Shown: positions 50,154-59,601, numbered from the stretch's first letter. The stretch: DNA of 64,000 nucleotides from Murinocardiopsis flavida (GCF_003014485.1 NZ_PYGA01000001.1:186001-250000); one strand, 5' to 3'. The notes: generated by a model not told the origin, from the sequence alone. Program-made: numbers and translations.

Positions 50154-51608
50154 CTAGGCCGGCTGGCTCTGCTGTTTCGGGGCGCCGGTGAGGGTGCGGA
50201 CCAGGGTGCGGACCCCCGCCTGGTCGTTGTCGTGCAGCAGGGTGTCGAGCAGCGCGAGCGCGGCCGACCGGTCGCCCGGGGCGCGGCGCACCATGTCCCA
50301 CTGCGGGACGGCGGCGGCGTCGCCGAGGTGCAGGACCCGGCTGGTCCGGCCGAGCGCCGCCAGTAGTCCGGTGTCGTCGGGGCGCTCGGCGAGGCCCGCG
50401 CGGATCAGGTCGGCGTGGCGCTCGGGGTCGACCTCCTCGGGCGGCTCCGCGCTCAGCACGTCGAGCAGTTCCGCGGCGGGGCCGGGCAGCACGACGGGCG
50501 GCATCGCCGCCATGTCGGCCCGGACCTCGGCGAGGTCGGCGCGGGGGTCCTCGCCGCGCCGCACCTGGGCGAGCATGCGCTCGGCGCGCTCGGCCGCGCC
50601 GGCGGCGACCCAGTGCGCGCCGCGCTGCGCGGCGAGCCGGGCCGCCGTCAGCGACAGGTCCAGGCACGGCCGGTGCGCGCCGACCTGCTCCAGGTGGCGC
50701 GCCCACCCGGTGAACGTCACCCCGACCCGCCAGTCGTTGCGCACCGCGCCCTTCGCGATGAGGTGCTCGACCGCCTCGGCCCAGGCCGGGCGGAGGAACG
50801 GCGCGGACTCGGCCTCCCGCACGTCGGGGAGCGCCGCCACCGCCTCCTTCGCTGTGCGCAGCCCGGCCCGCGCCGACCAGGCGAGCAGCCGCGCCCGCTC
50901 GAACCGGATGCGGCGGTGGGCGTCGGCGCGCGGTACGCCCTGCGCCCAGCCGGCCACCCCGTTGCCCTCCAGGTGCTCCAGCGCGTGGAGCGCGTCGGTA
51001 TGGCGGTCCTGGGCCCGCAGCGCGCGCACGTAGCCGAAGCCGTAGTACAGGCCGACGTCGGCGCCCGTCGCGCGGACCCGCTGCGCTTCGGCGTCGAGGT
51101 GCCGGATGGCCTCGTCGGGGCGCTCGTCGTCGATGAGCAGGTCGGCGCGTGCCACCGCCAGCGCCTCGAACCGGGGCTCGCCGGGCGTGCAGTGCCCGGC
51201 CGCCTCGGCGAGCACCGAGGCGCGCTCGACGACGGTGCCCGGCCCGTCGATGTTGGCGTAGCAGGCCAGGACGTTCTCCGCGGCGCAGGCCGCCGGCGCG
51301 CACCCGGAGGAGGACCCGTTTCCGTGTGCGGCGCGCAGGCGCGCCTGCGCGCCGGCGAGCGCCGTGGCGCCCTCCATCTGGGCGCCGACCCGGGCGGCGC
51401 CCGGCCAGTGCCGCAGGTACCCCTCGATCCACGGGTGGTCCCGGACGCCCGCCGCGGCGCTCAGCGCGGCGGGCAGGTCGGCGCGGATGCGTGCGAGGTC
51501 GCCTTCCGCCGCCGCGCGGGGCAGGCGCGCGACCGACTCCGCGAGCAGCGGATGCCCTTCCGCGCGCAGCGTTGCGGCCGCATCGTCGACCCACGTCCAG
51601 AGCGTCAT
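50154..51608 (-). CDS. Hypothetical helical-repeat protein, 484 aa
   Basis: A soluble alpha-helical protein made of many pairs of helices (for example LARIRADLPAALSAAAGV, AIRHLDAEAQRVRATGADVGLYYGFGYVRAL), a TPR-like arrangement. It has no signal peptide or enzyme motif. A Cys-containing stretch (GCAPAACAAENVLACYA) lies near 110. ATG 51608 has GGGGAGG just upstream; the longer frame is not conserved. The divergent gene at 51796 is unrelated. Function unknown. Confidence 0.75.
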   Translation of the reverse strand: MTLWTWVDDAAATLRAEGHPLLAESVARLPRAAAEGDLARIRADLPAALSAAAGVRDHPWIEGYLRHWPGAARVGAQMEGATALAGAQARLRAAHGNGSSSGCAPAACAAENVLACYANIDGPGTVVERASVLAEAAGHCTPGEPRFEALAVARADLLIDDERPDEAIRHLDAEAQRVRATGADVGLYYGFGYVRALRAQDRHTDALHALEHLEGNGVAGWAQGVPRADAHRRIRFERARLLAWSARAGLRTAKEAVAALPDVREAESAPFLRPAWAEAVEHLIAKGAVRNDWRVGVTFTGWARHLEQVGAHRPCLDLSLTAARLAAQRGAHWVAAGAAERAERMLAQVRRGEDPRADLAEVRADMAAMPPVVLPGPAAELLDVLSAEPPEEVDPERHADLIRAGLAERPDDTGLLAALGRTSRVLHLGDAAAVPQWDMVRRAPGDRSAALALLDTLLHDNDQAGVRTLVRTLTGAPKQQSQPA

Positions 51609-51795
51609 CGCGCCTCCCCATCCCAGCGAACTCACTGACAGTAGCAGCGTGGTCACAGGCGCGGTGGGGAAATCCGAAAATGGCCGATAGCGGGTGCCTA
51701 TAGACTCGGGTGCCACCCGGCCAATCGGACAGGCGCCCTTCGCGGCGCACCCCGCGGCCGCACCGCGGCATATCGATTTGGAGCACACCGCGACT

Positions 51796-52143
51796 ATGGG
51801 ATGGCGAGACCGGTTCGGCCTCCGCAAGGCGAAGCGCAACCGCAAGAGCCGCTTCGACCGCCCTGCCGACGACTCCGACGTCAAGGCGCTCATCGCGTTC
51901 ACGAAAAGCCGCGTCGGCGTGGAGTTCTACGTCGAACCCGAGACCTTCGCCACCGGCACCACAGCGGTCGCCGTCGCCACCGACGGCGAGTGGATCCGGC
52001 GGCGGGTGGGCTCCCCCGAAGTCATGCGGAAGGTCGCCCGCGACCTCGCCGCGCCGGCGTACGACGTCCAGATCGTCGGCTACCCGCAACGCATGCGCGA
52101 CTGGACCGCGCGCAACAAGCGCGGGCTCTCCCTCGACGAGTAG
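51796..52143 (+). CDS. Hypothetical protein, 115 aa
   Basis: A small soluble protein starting MGWRDRFGLRKAKRNRKSRFDRP (basic), then a mixed alpha/beta domain (IAFTKSRVGVEFYVEPETFATGTTAVAVATDG, VRKVARDLAAPAYDVQIVGYP). It ends WTARNKRGLSLDE. It may be a single-domain protein seen in other actinomycetes; no name recalled. It precedes the AI-2E-family gene by 36 bases and may be co-transcribed with it. Confidence 0.68.
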   Translation: MGWRDRFGLRKAKRNRKSRFDRPADDSDVKALIAFTKSRVGVEFYVEPETFATGTTAVAVATDGEWIRRRVGSPEVMRKVARDLAAPAYDVQIVGYPQRMRDWTARNKRGLSLDE

Positions 52144-52179
52144 CGGCCGCGGCACGACCTGGGAGCAGCAGCCGACCGC

Positions 52180-53445
52180 ATGACCACCCCCGCACCGAAA
52201 CGCGCCGCGGCCGACACCGCCGCCACGAGCGGCGCCGTCCGCGAGTCCATGCCCCCCTGGCTGCCCAAGGCCGTCGCCCTGGTCCTGTGCGCCGTCGCGG
52301 CGCTCGTCGCGGGCTGGTGGCTGTTCGTGCAGCTCCAGGGCCTGCTGGTGCTGATCCTGGTCTCGCTCTTCCTCGCCCTGGCCCTTGAGCCGGCCGTCAA
52401 CTGGCTGCACCAGCACGGCGTGCCGCGCGGCCCCGCAACGGCGGCGCTGATGCTCGGCGGCACCGCCGCCACACTGGCGTTCTTCTCCATCCTGGGGTCG
52501 ATGCTGGTCGGCCAGGTACTCGCGCTGGTCGGCGAACTGCCCGAGATGACCGGCGCCGTCCTGAACTGGATCAACAGCACCTTCCGCACCCGGATCTCGC
52601 CGACAGGGCTGCTCACCGAGGTCTCCAGCGCGAGCGGACTGATCCAGAGCTACGCCAACAGCGTCCTGGAGAACGTGTGGGGCGCCGGGACCACCCTGCT
52701 CATCGGCCTGTTCAACGGCTTGACCATCGCACTGTTCACGTTCTACCTGTGCGCCGACGGCCCGCGCTTCCGGCGGACCATCTGCTCGGTGCTGCCGCCG
52801 CGCACCCAGGCCGAGGTGCTGCGCGCCTGGGAGATCGCCATCCGCAAGACCGGCGGGTTCATCTACTCGCGCGCGCTGCTGGCAACGGCGTGCACGGCGG
52901 CGCACTACGTGGTGCTCATCCTGCTCGACATCGACTACGCGTTCGCCCTGGCGCTGTGGATCGGGGTGCTGTCGCAGTTCATCCCCACCGTGGGCACCTA
53001 CATCGGCGGCGCCCTGCCGGTGCTGGTGGCGCTGCTCCAGGGCCCTTGGCCGACGCTGTGGATCCTGCTGTTCATCACGGTCTACCAGCAGTTCGAGAAC
53101 TACCTGCTGCAACCGCGCATCACGGCACTCACCCTCGACATGCACCCCGCCGTCGCGTTCGGCTCGGTCATCGCGGGCGCCGCGATCCTGGGGCCGCCCG
53201 GGGCGCTGCTCGCGCTGCCCGCCGGCGCCAGCATGCAGGCGTTCGCGAGCAGCTACATCCGCCGCTACGAGGTGACCGAGCACCCGCTGGTGAGCCCCGA
53301 AGCCGAGGCGCCGGCGGACGACGCGCCACCGGAGGACCCGCCGGAGCCGTCGTCGCCGGACACCGCGGAGCCCGGCGCCGCGCCCCCGGCGGGCCCGGGC
53401 GCGCGTGCCGCCGGAGACCCCGAGCCGGCCGGTGACGGTGCGTGA
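52180..53445 (+). CDS. AI-2E family membrane transporter
   Basis: A 421-residue membrane protein of the AI-2E transporter/permease family. Roughly eight helices are seen (for example AVALVLCAVAALVAGWWLFVQLQGLLVLILVSLFLALALEP, LFNGLTIALFTFYLCADGP, FALALWIGVLSQFIPTVGTYIGGALP). The IPTVGTYIGG segment and QFENYLLQPRI are typical. The C-terminal 50 residues are Pro/Ala-rich and disordered. Substrates in this family vary (AI-2, cations, unknown); I do not infer one here. Confidence 0.88.
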   Translation: MTTPAPKRAAADTAATSGAVRESMPPWLPKAVALVLCAVAALVAGWWLFVQLQGLLVLILVSLFLALALEPAVNWLHQHGVPRGPATAALMLGGTAATLAFFSILGSMLVGQVLALVGELPEMTGAVLNWINSTFRTRISPTGLLTEVSSASGLIQSYANSVLENVWGAGTTLLIGLFNGLTIALFTFYLCADGPRFRRTICSVLPPRTQAEVLRAWEIAIRKTGGFIYSRALLATACTAAHYVVLILLDIDYAFALALWIGVLSQFIPTVGTYIGGALPVLVALLQGPWPTLWILLFITVYQQFENYLLQPRITALTLDMHPAVAFGSVIAGAAILGPPGALLALPAGASMQAFASSYIRRYEVTEHPLVSPEAEAPADDAPPEDPPEPSSPDTAEPGAAPPAGPGARAAGDPEPAGDGA

Positions 53446-53611
53446 CGCAACGCATGTCACTCCATCGCCCGGGTTTACCGGCGGCCGACCGCGGCGAGGT
53501 CGATCATGCGCGCACCTTGGTGCTTTGATGACGACACTTTGTGAGAACTCCTGCACCGAACCGGTTCCCTCCGGAGGGGTTCCCATCGCATACTCGCCTG
53601 GGAGGGGGACG

Positions 53612-54142
53612 GTGAGAATGAAGCAGGAGTTGACCGCCTTGTGCTGCGCGTGCGGTGCCACCCGCAGAGTCAGCGAGTACCGCGGCGTCGGCGAGGCGCA
53701 GTCGGCCTACGGCCTGGCGCGGTGCGTGGTCTGGCGCATGTGCCGCCCGTGCGGGCACCGCACGCACCACGCCTACCTGCGCGCCGACACCGACCGCGAC
53801 GAACTCGAAGACGCCCTCCGGCTCGATGACGCCCTCGCCACCGAAGCGCTCGACGAGGAGATCGAGCAGCTCAAGCTCTGCGGGGTCGACATCGGTCACG
53901 CTCCGGTACCCGCCATCTGGAACGGCCAGCCGGTGGGCATGGTCACGCAGCGCCTCACCGACAGCGCCTACGCCATCGTGCTCGACCCCAGCTCATCGGT
54001 CGTCGCCCGGCTCAAGCTCATCGACCTGATGTGGAACGAGCTCGCCATCGGCGACCACGACGACCGCTGGTACATCCAGCCCTCCGACGACGACTCCCCC
54101 GGCTACGCCGTGCGGCTGTTCGGGTACCGCACCCCGCGCTGA
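53612..54142 (+). CDS. Zinc-knuckle-like hypothetical protein, 176 aa
   Basis: The N-terminal part has two CxxC pairs (Cys11/14 and Cys44/47) with TALCCACGATRR and RMCRPCGHRTHH, probably a zinc-binding domain. The C-terminal part (EALDEEIEQLKLCGVDIGHAPVPAIWNG to DRWYIQPSDDDSPGYAVRLFGYRTPR) is mixed alpha/beta. Related proteins occur in actinomycetes with no defined role. GTG 53612 has GGAGGGGG upstream; ATG 53618 is possible. It converges on the DinG-like gene, with a seven-base gap. Confidence 0.68.
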   Translation: MRMKQELTALCCACGATRRVSEYRGVGEAQSAYGLARCVVWRMCRPCGHRTHHAYLRADTDRDELEDALRLDDALATEALDEEIEQLKLCGVDIGHAPVPAIWNGQPVGMVTQRLTDSAYAIVLDPSSSVVARLKLIDLMWNELAIGDHDDRWYIQPSDDDSPGYAVRLFGYRTPR

Positions 54143-54149
54143 GCGCAGT

Positions 54150-56270
54150 TCACCCCGCCGACGCCATGGGCGCAGCGGCCGCGGCGTCGAGACGGCGCAG
54201 CGCGGCACGCGCCACCTCCGGATCGGCCGTGGCCCAGTACGGCGGCAGCGAGGCCCGCAGGAACCCGCCGTAGCGCGCGGTCGCCAAGCGGGGGTCGAGC
54301 ACGGCCACCACCCCGCGGTCGTCCATGGAGCGCAGCAGCCGGCCGGTGCCCTGCGCGAGCAGCAGGGCCGCGTGGGTGGCCGCGACCGCCATGAAGCCGT
54401 TGCCGCCGCCGGCGCCCACCGCGCGCTGGCGCGCCGAGGCGAGGGGGTCGTCGGGGCGCGGGAACGGGATGCGGTCGACGATGACCAGTTGCAGCGCCGG
54501 GCCCGGGACGTCGACCCCCTGCCACAGCGACAGGGTGCCGAACAGGCAGGTGGGGTCGTCCTCGGCGAAGCGGCGGACGAGCTGGCCGGTGGAGTCGTCG
54601 CCCTGGCACAGGATGGGCGGCTCGACGCGCTCGCGGAGCTCCTCGGCCGCCTGCGCGGCGGCCCGCATGGACGAGAACAGGCCCAGGGCCCGGCCGCCCG
54701 CGGCGTCGATGAGCTCGGCGATCTCATCGAGGTAGCGGGGGTCGAGGCCGTCGCGCCCCGGAGGGGGCAGGTGCTTGGCGACGTAGAGGATGCCGCTGCG
54801 CCCGTGGTCGAACGGCGAGCCGACGTCGAGCCCCTTCCAGCGGGGCTCCCCCGCCGCGGTGAGGTCGGCGGCCGGCGCCGCCTCGTCCGCCCCGGCGGCG
54901 CCCTCTGCCGCCGCGGGCTCGGCCGCCGCGGGCTCCGGCGCGGTGCGCTTTGCGCGCCCGGTACGCGGCGCGGCGGGCTCGCCGGTGGTCTCGCGGCCCA
55001 GGCCCCACTGCACGGCCAGCGCGCTGAACGAGCCGCCCAGGGCGAGGGTCGCCGAGGTGAGGACGGTGGTGCGGTCGCCGAACAGTTTCTCGCGCAGCAG
55101 GCCGCCGACCGCCAGAGGTGCGACGTGCAGGCTCGGCGGCTGCTTGGGGCTCTTGGCCAGCCACACGACATCGGTGCGGTCGCGCAGCGGCGGCTCGTAG
55201 GACTCCAGCACCCGCACCGCGGCGTCGTGGACCTCGTTCAGCGCCGCCAGCGCCAGGCGGCGCACCGTTGCGCCCTCGGGATCGGCGGTGTCGGCGGGGC
55301 CGACCGCGCCGACACAGGCGCGCGCGGCGTCGCGCACGGCCGCGACGGCACCGGCGAGCGGATCGGGAATGTGGTCGAGGCGGCCCGGCTCGGAATCGGT
55401 GAACATCAGGGCGAGGCCGTCGCCCGCCTCGCCCAGCCGCTCGGTGAGCCCCGCCTCGACCAGCCGGGCCGCGCGCTTGGCTGCGATGGAGACGGCGCGT
55501 TCGCTGAGGACACCGGTCGCGACCGAGGTGACCCGGTCGACGAGGTCGTGCGCCTCGTCGACGAGCAGCACCCGGTGCTCGGGCAGGATGTGGTACCCCT
55601 GCATGGCGTCGATGGCGAGCAGTGCGTGGTTGGTGACGACGACGTCGACGTCGCCGGCGTCCTCGCGCGCCTGCTCGGCGAAGCACTCGTGGCCGAACGC
55701 GCAGACCGTGGCGCCGACGCACTCGTTCGCCGCGACCGACACCTGCCGCCACGCGAGGTCGCTGACCCCGGGGACGAGCTGGTCGCGGTCGCCGGAATCG
55801 GTCTCCTCGGCCCACTCGTGCAGCCGCTGCACCTGGCGGCCCAGCGACGACACCGCGCGGGGGTCGAACAGCTCGGCTTCGTCGGGCTCGGAACCGGCGG
55901 CGTGCAGCCGCTGCTTGCACAGGTAGTTGCGGCGCCCCTTGAGGATGGCGAAGGTGGGCTCGCGGCCCAGCAGCGGCGCGAGCGCGGGGGCGAGCCGAGG
56001 CAGGTCGCGGTCGATGAGCTGGCGCTGGAGGGCGATGGTGGCGGTCGACACCACCACCGTGGTGTCCTCGGCGATGGCGTGGCGCAGCGCGGGGACCAGG
56101 TAGGCGAGGGACTTCCCGGTGCCGGTACCGGCCTGCACCACGAGGTGTTCGTCGGTGTCGACGGCCGCCGCGACGGCGTCGGCCATTGCCACCTGGCCCT
56201 CGCGCCGGGAACCGCCGACCGCGCGCACGGCGGCGTCGAGAAGGGTCGCTACGTCGGGAAGCTCTGCCAC
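54150..56270 (-). CDS. ATP-dependent helicase, DinG/XPD family
   Basis: A 706-residue superfamily 2 helicase. Walker A is VVQAGTGTGKSLAYLVP (48-54 core), a DEAH box reads LLVDEAHDLVDR, and the helicase C-terminal motifs include LFGTLSLWQGVDVPG and QGTGRLLRSMDDRGVV. Cysteines KGRRNYLCKQRL and NECVGATVCAFGHECF form the four-Cys set of the Fe-S cluster in XPD/DinG enzymes. It should unwind DNA with a 5' to 3' polarity, by family precedent, and aid repair or replication. Insertions rich in Ala/Glu separate the domains. GTG 56318 is an alternative start. Confidence 0.88.
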   Translation of the reverse strand: MAELPDVATLLDAAVRAVGGSRREGQVAMADAVAAAVDTDEHLVVQAGTGTGKSLAYLVPALRHAIAEDTTVVVSTATIALQRQLIDRDLPRLAPALAPLLGREPTFAILKGRRNYLCKQRLHAAGSEPDEAELFDPRAVSSLGRQVQRLHEWAEETDSGDRDQLVPGVSDLAWRQVSVAANECVGATVCAFGHECFAEQAREDAGDVDVVVTNHALLAIDAMQGYHILPEHRVLLVDEAHDLVDRVTSVATGVLSERAVSIAAKRAARLVEAGLTERLGEAGDGLALMFTDSEPGRLDHIPDPLAGAVAAVRDAARACVGAVGPADTADPEGATVRRLALAALNEVHDAAVRVLESYEPPLRDRTDVVWLAKSPKQPPSLHVAPLAVGGLLREKLFGDRTTVLTSATLALGGSFSALAVQWGLGRETTGEPAAPRTGRAKRTAPEPAAAEPAAAEGAAGADEAAPAADLTAAGEPRWKGLDVGSPFDHGRSGILYVAKHLPPPGRDGLDPRYLDEIAELIDAAGGRALGLFSSMRAAAQAAEELRERVEPPILCQGDDSTGQLVRRFAEDDPTCLFGTLSLWQGVDVPGPALQLVIVDRIPFPRPDDPLASARQRAVGAGGGNGFMAVAATHAALLLAQGTGRLLRSMDDRGVVAVLDPRLATARYGGFLRASLPPYWATADPEVARAALRRLDAAAAAPMASAG

Positions 56271-56460
56271 GTCAAGGACAGTACCGCGCCCGACCGACGG
56301 GCGGATCCGCCCGTCCACAGCCCCCGCCCGACCGGGTGCGGCACCGGTCAGCCCTCCAGCTGGGCGGCGGCCCGCGCGGGAAAAGCGGTGGCGCCGCGGC
56401 GCCCGTGGTGGTTAGCGTCGGTGTCCGGCGGCCGGGTCCGAACCACGGAAAGGGGGCGCG

Positions 56461-56850
56461 ATGCGCCGCACCCCGCAGGAGAAGAAGCGGCTGAGCTACG
56501 CGAAGGACACGCGCGACGCCTACTACGCGAACGCCAAGGCGTCGCGGCGCCGCAAGCCCCTGAAGAAGCGCCACGCGGCAAAGACCGACCGGGGCCGCGC
56601 ACGGCAGATCCTCGGCTCGGCCAACGGACCGGTCGACCCCGCCGCCGCCGAGTCCGCGGAGACCCGGCTCGCGCACCGCCCGCCCGCCGCGCTGCACTCC
56701 GCCAACCGGCTGTGGCCGGACCAGCCGCTGGGACCGCTGCTGCGGTGGCGCCTGCGCGACCGCGCGGAGCGCGGCATGCTCGACCCCGAGACCGCCGCGG
56801 CCCGCATCGCGCGGCTCGACCGCCGCGTGCCGCCGGCGGCCGGCGGGTAG
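56461..56850 (+). CDS. Hypothetical small basic protein, 129 aa
   Basis: The N-terminus is strongly basic (TPQEKKRLSYAKDTRDAYYANAKASRRRKPLKKRH), the rest helical and charged (PLGPLLRWRLRDRAERGMLDPETAAARIARLD). It resembles small actinomycete proteins of unknown function that I recall with the same opening. The basic head suggests nucleic-acid binding, an inference. ATG 56461 follows GGGGG. Divergent from the helicase gene and convergent with the DUF427 gene. Confidence 0.62.
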   Translation: MRRTPQEKKRLSYAKDTRDAYYANAKASRRRKPLKKRHAAKTDRGRARQILGSANGPVDPAAAESAETRLAHRPPAALHSANRLWPDQPLGPLLRWRLRDRAERGMLDPETAAARIARLDRRVPPAAGG

Positions 56851-56859
56851 GAGTGACCG

Positions 56860-57645
56860 CTACTCCACCTCGACGGTCAGCTCGCTGTGCAGGAAGCTCA
56901 GGTGCTCGCGGACGTCGCGGCCGTCCTTGAGCGGCTGGGTGTAGGAGAACGCCGCGTCGGCGAGTTCGGCGTCGCCCACGCGCAGGCTCCAGTAGCTCGC
57001 GCGGCCCTTGTAGGGGCAGTAGGCGGTGGTGCGGCTCGGCACCAGGAGGTCGCGGCGCACGGTCTCGGGCGCCAGGTAGTAGCGGTCGGGCAGGCCGGTC
57101 TCCGAGAGCACCTTGGGGTGGTCGGTCACCGCGATGGTCTCGCCCTGCCACGACACCCGCACCACGCGCCGCGCCTGCCGCGCGTCGACCCGGTGGAAGG
57201 GGTCGCGCAGGTGGCCGTACACCTGTTCCTGCTCGTCGTACCAGGCGTCGGCGGCGTCCCAGTAGACGGACGCCAGCCCGCGCAGCCACGACGCGTCCTC
57301 GTTGGGCTGCGGGTACGCCCACACGGCGTTCTCCACGGTGTGCCCGCCCACGCTCAGGTGCCAGTACGCCGCGTCGCCCTTGTACGGGCAGTGGGTGGTG
57401 TGCTCGCTCTCGGCCAGCAGGGAGGCGTCGAGGTCCTCGAACGGGACGTAGAGGGCGGGGAGCAGCGAGGTCTCGTGCAGCAGCATGCCGCGCCCGGTGT
57501 CGAACACGGCCTGCCCGCCCACCTCGGCGCGCACCCTGCGGGTGAACGGGTGCAGGAACAGCGCGTGGGCCGGGGAGTCGAACGTGTAGTTCACGGTCTT
57601 CGGGGCGTTGCGTGCGAGCGGTCCCCCGCCGATGGTCAGCGACAT
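56860..57645 (-). CDS. Tandem DUF427 protein
   Basis: A 261-residue soluble protein with two DUF427 units, each holding the signature CPYKG-x-A-x-YW (HCPYKGDAAYWHL in unit one and YCPYKGRASYWSL in unit two). The family has a beta-rich fold and no proven activity. The first unit covers about 20-125 and the second about 135-255. ATG 57645 has GGGGGAG upstream. No operon partner is clear. Confidence 0.85.
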   Translation of the reverse strand: MSLTIGGGPLARNAPKTVNYTFDSPAHALFLHPFTRRVRAEVGGQAVFDTGRGMLLHETSLLPALYVPFEDLDASLLAESEHTTHCPYKGDAAYWHLSVGGHTVENAVWAYPQPNEDASWLRGLASVYWDAADAWYDEQEQVYGHLRDPFHRVDARQARRVVRVSWQGETIAVTDHPKVLSETGLPDRYYLAPETVRRDLLVPSRTTAYCPYKGRASYWSLRVGDAELADAAFSYTQPLKDGRDVREHLSFLHSELTVEVE

Positions 57646-57748
57646 GGTGCTCCCCCTGCTCAGGTGCTCTTCTCGCCGGTCGCGGCCGCGACGGTGCGGC
57701 CGTCGGGGGCCCACTACCCGGTTCGCGCCGACGACACCAGGGGGCGGG

Positions 57749-58972
57749 TCAGTCGTCGCCGTCGAGCGCGGAGCGGCGGGGCCGGGCGAGGTACACGGCT
57801 GCGGAGCCGCCGAACACCGAGAGCAGGGCCGCCCCGACCAGGCCGGCCACGGCGCCGCCGGTGATGGGCAGGGCGCCGCCGGAGCCGCCGCCGTCGGCGG
57901 AGGAGTCGGGCGCTTGCGGCGAGGAGCCGGTACCGGTGCCGGTGTCGGGCCCGGACGGGGACGCGGTGCCGCTGGGCGCGCCCGGGCGGGTGGGCGATTC
58001 GGACTGCGAGGCGGACGGGCGGTCGTCGTCGGAGCTCCCGCGCTGGGAGCCGGGGGTGCGGTCGGCGCCGCCGCCGCGCGGCCGCTCGCCGCTGCTGCTG
58101 CTCGGTGTGTCGCCGGACGGGGGGTCGCGGTCGTCGTCGGCGGCCCGCACCTCGTGCTCGCTGTGCACGCTGGTGGCGGCGAGGTCGAGCCGGTACCGGG
58201 AGGAGGTGCCGTCGTCGTTGCTGATGTCGAAGCTCAGCGCGAGTTTGGCGCTGGCCGTTGTGGGCGCGTTCTCCGCGGAACCGGTCAGGACGCGGGTGCG
58301 CTTCTCGGCGGTGGCGGTGATCTCGCCGTTGCCGGTGGGGAAGGTCTCCTTCCACCGGCCGTCGTCGTTGAAGCGGACGTCCTGGCCGAAGATCTGGAGG
58401 CCGTCGACGTCGATGGTGGCGTCGGCCCCTTCGATGGAGTCCCAGGTGGCGGCGGTGGCGACGCGGTCGACCTGCACGGCGTCGACCTCGACGCTCAGTT
58501 CCAGCGGGCGCTCGGCGCCCGGCTCGCCCGACGGCGCCGCCGACTCCTCCTCGGCGCGGGACTCGTCCTCGGCGCAGCTCCCCCGGTACGTGACGTCCTC
58601 GACGCTGGAGGAGGCGCGGAGGCGGTCTTCGGTCAGCCGCACGGCGCTCCTGGCGCTGCTCGGCGCGCGGGTGTCGCCCCAGCGGTCGGCGCCGTGGCCG
58701 GTGGACCATTCGGCCGTCGCGTCGCCTTCGTCGCGGTCGGTGTTGACGGCGCCGACGGGCCCCTTGCCGAGGCACCATTCGTCGGAGGCGATGCGCGCGG
58801 CGGCGACGTGCTCACCCGCGGAGCCGGGGGCGTAGGGGGCCGGGGAGTGGAGTTCGGCGCTCGCCTCGGGGGCAGCGGTGAACACGAGCGCGGCCAGCAG
58901 CGCGCCCGCCGTCGTGGTGAAACGGCGCTTCAGCGGGGAGCGCTCGGCCCTGCTCCGGATCAACTCGCTCAC
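57749..58972 (-). CDS. Sortase-anchored surface protein (LPXTG-type)
   Basis: A 407-residue secreted protein. From GTG 58972 the signal peptide is basic then hydrophobic (RRFTTTAGALLAALVFTAA, cleavage after ASA). The outer domain (about 45-275) has Cys residues and Val/Asp-rich beta strands. A Ser/Pro/Gly-rich disordered stretch follows, then LPITG at 368-372, a membrane helix and an Arg-rich tail (ARPRRS), the full sorting signal for sortase. No sortase gene lies in this window. A longer in-frame start at 59035 lacks a ribosome site. Cell-wall surface role inferred. Confidence 0.82.
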   Translation of the reverse strand: MSELIRSRAERSPLKRRFTTTAGALLAALVFTAAPEASAELHSPAPYAPGSAGEHVAAARIASDEWCLGKGPVGAVNTDRDEGDATAEWSTGHGADRWGDTRAPSSARSAVRLTEDRLRASSSVEDVTYRGSCAEDESRAEEESAAPSGEPGAERPLELSVEVDAVQVDRVATAATWDSIEGADATIDVDGLQIFGQDVRFNDDGRWKETFPTGNGEITATAEKRTRVLTGSAENAPTTASAKLALSFDISNDDGTSSRYRLDLAATSVHSEHEVRAADDDRDPPSGDTPSSSSGERPRGGGADRTPGSQRGSSDDDRPSASQSESPTRPGAPSGTASPSGPDTGTGTGSSPQAPDSSADGGGSGGALPITGGAVAGLVGAALLSVFGGSAAVYLARPRRSALDGDD

Positions 58973-59316
58973 CGCCTTTGGGGGTAAAGGGGCTTCTCGA
59001 TACGAATCGGTACTCGGCGTTTCGAGGGTTCGCACATGAATCTACCGCCCGCCGCGTCCAACCCAGAAGTCCCCATTCGGCAACGGTTGGGTGCGACGTT
59101 CGGCCGGTACCGGTCAGGGCACCGACGTGAACTGGGCCGACGATGGGGGCGTCCGCGCGGCGGACCCCCACCATTGTGACGCGTCCCGCACGTGCACGCA
59201 CCGCCCGGCACAAGGAACCCGCCGTAATGGTGGCGGACGGGCGGCCGCCCCCGTGGGCGACAGGCCCTTGGGCAACAACAAGGGCGACCCTGCTTGCAGG
59301 GCCGCCCTGAGTCGAG
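58973..59316. other. Intergenic region between surface-protein gene and tRNA genes
   Basis: The only structured element I see is the tRNA terminator at 59281-59308. The rest likely contains the promoter of the surface-protein gene on the minus strand. No other coding frame is supported. Confidence 0.5.
59281..59308 (-). terminator. Terminator of the tRNA-Ala genes
   Basis: AGGGCG-A-CCCTGC and GCAGGG-C-CGCCCT form a 12-bp stem with one mismatch and a TT loop. On the minus strand the stem is followed by TTGTTGTT, a rare T-rich tract in this DNA. It ends transcription just past the second tRNA in the transcribed order. Confidence 0.75.
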
Positions 59317-59389
59317 TGGAGCTATGGGGATTCGAACCCCAGACCTCCTCCATGCCATGGAGGCGCGCTACCAACTGCGCCATAGCCCC
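59317..59389 (-). tRNA. tRNA-Ala(GGC), downstream copy
   Basis: A 73-base cloverleaf. Acceptor arms GGGGCTA/TAGCTCC, T-loop with GGTTCGAATCC, anticodon stem CCTCC/GGAGG and loop ATGGCAT, so the anticodon is GGC (Ala). The CCA end is not encoded. Identical to the copy at 59487-59559. It is transcribed on the minus strand. Confidence 0.95.
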
Positions 59390-59486
59390 GTGGGACGGGT
59401 CCATCGTACCGGATGGCCGCCGGGGCCACCGCTGATCGCCGCGAACCGATGGCCGCGGCGTTGTGCACCGCCGAAGTAGTGCCTTG

Positions 59487-59559
59487 TGGAGCTATGGGGA
59501 TTCGAACCCCAGACCTCCTCCATGCCATGGAGGCGCGCTACCAACTGCGCCATAGCCCC
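59487..59559 (-). tRNA. tRNA-Ala(GGC), upstream copy
   Basis: Same 73-base sequence and structure as the copy at 59317-59389, anticodon GGC. The two are 97 bases apart and probably share one transcript. The 3' CCA is not encoded. Confidence 0.95.
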
Positions 59560-59601
59560 GAGTGGGAGCCGGACCGGGGGACGACCCCGCCGACTCCCAG
59601 A

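Noticed and set aside
49279-53661. 1460-codon minus-strand open frame
   Set aside because: It spans several supported plus-strand genes (channel, AI-2E-family) and the 484-aa gene in another frame; no domain or start signal.
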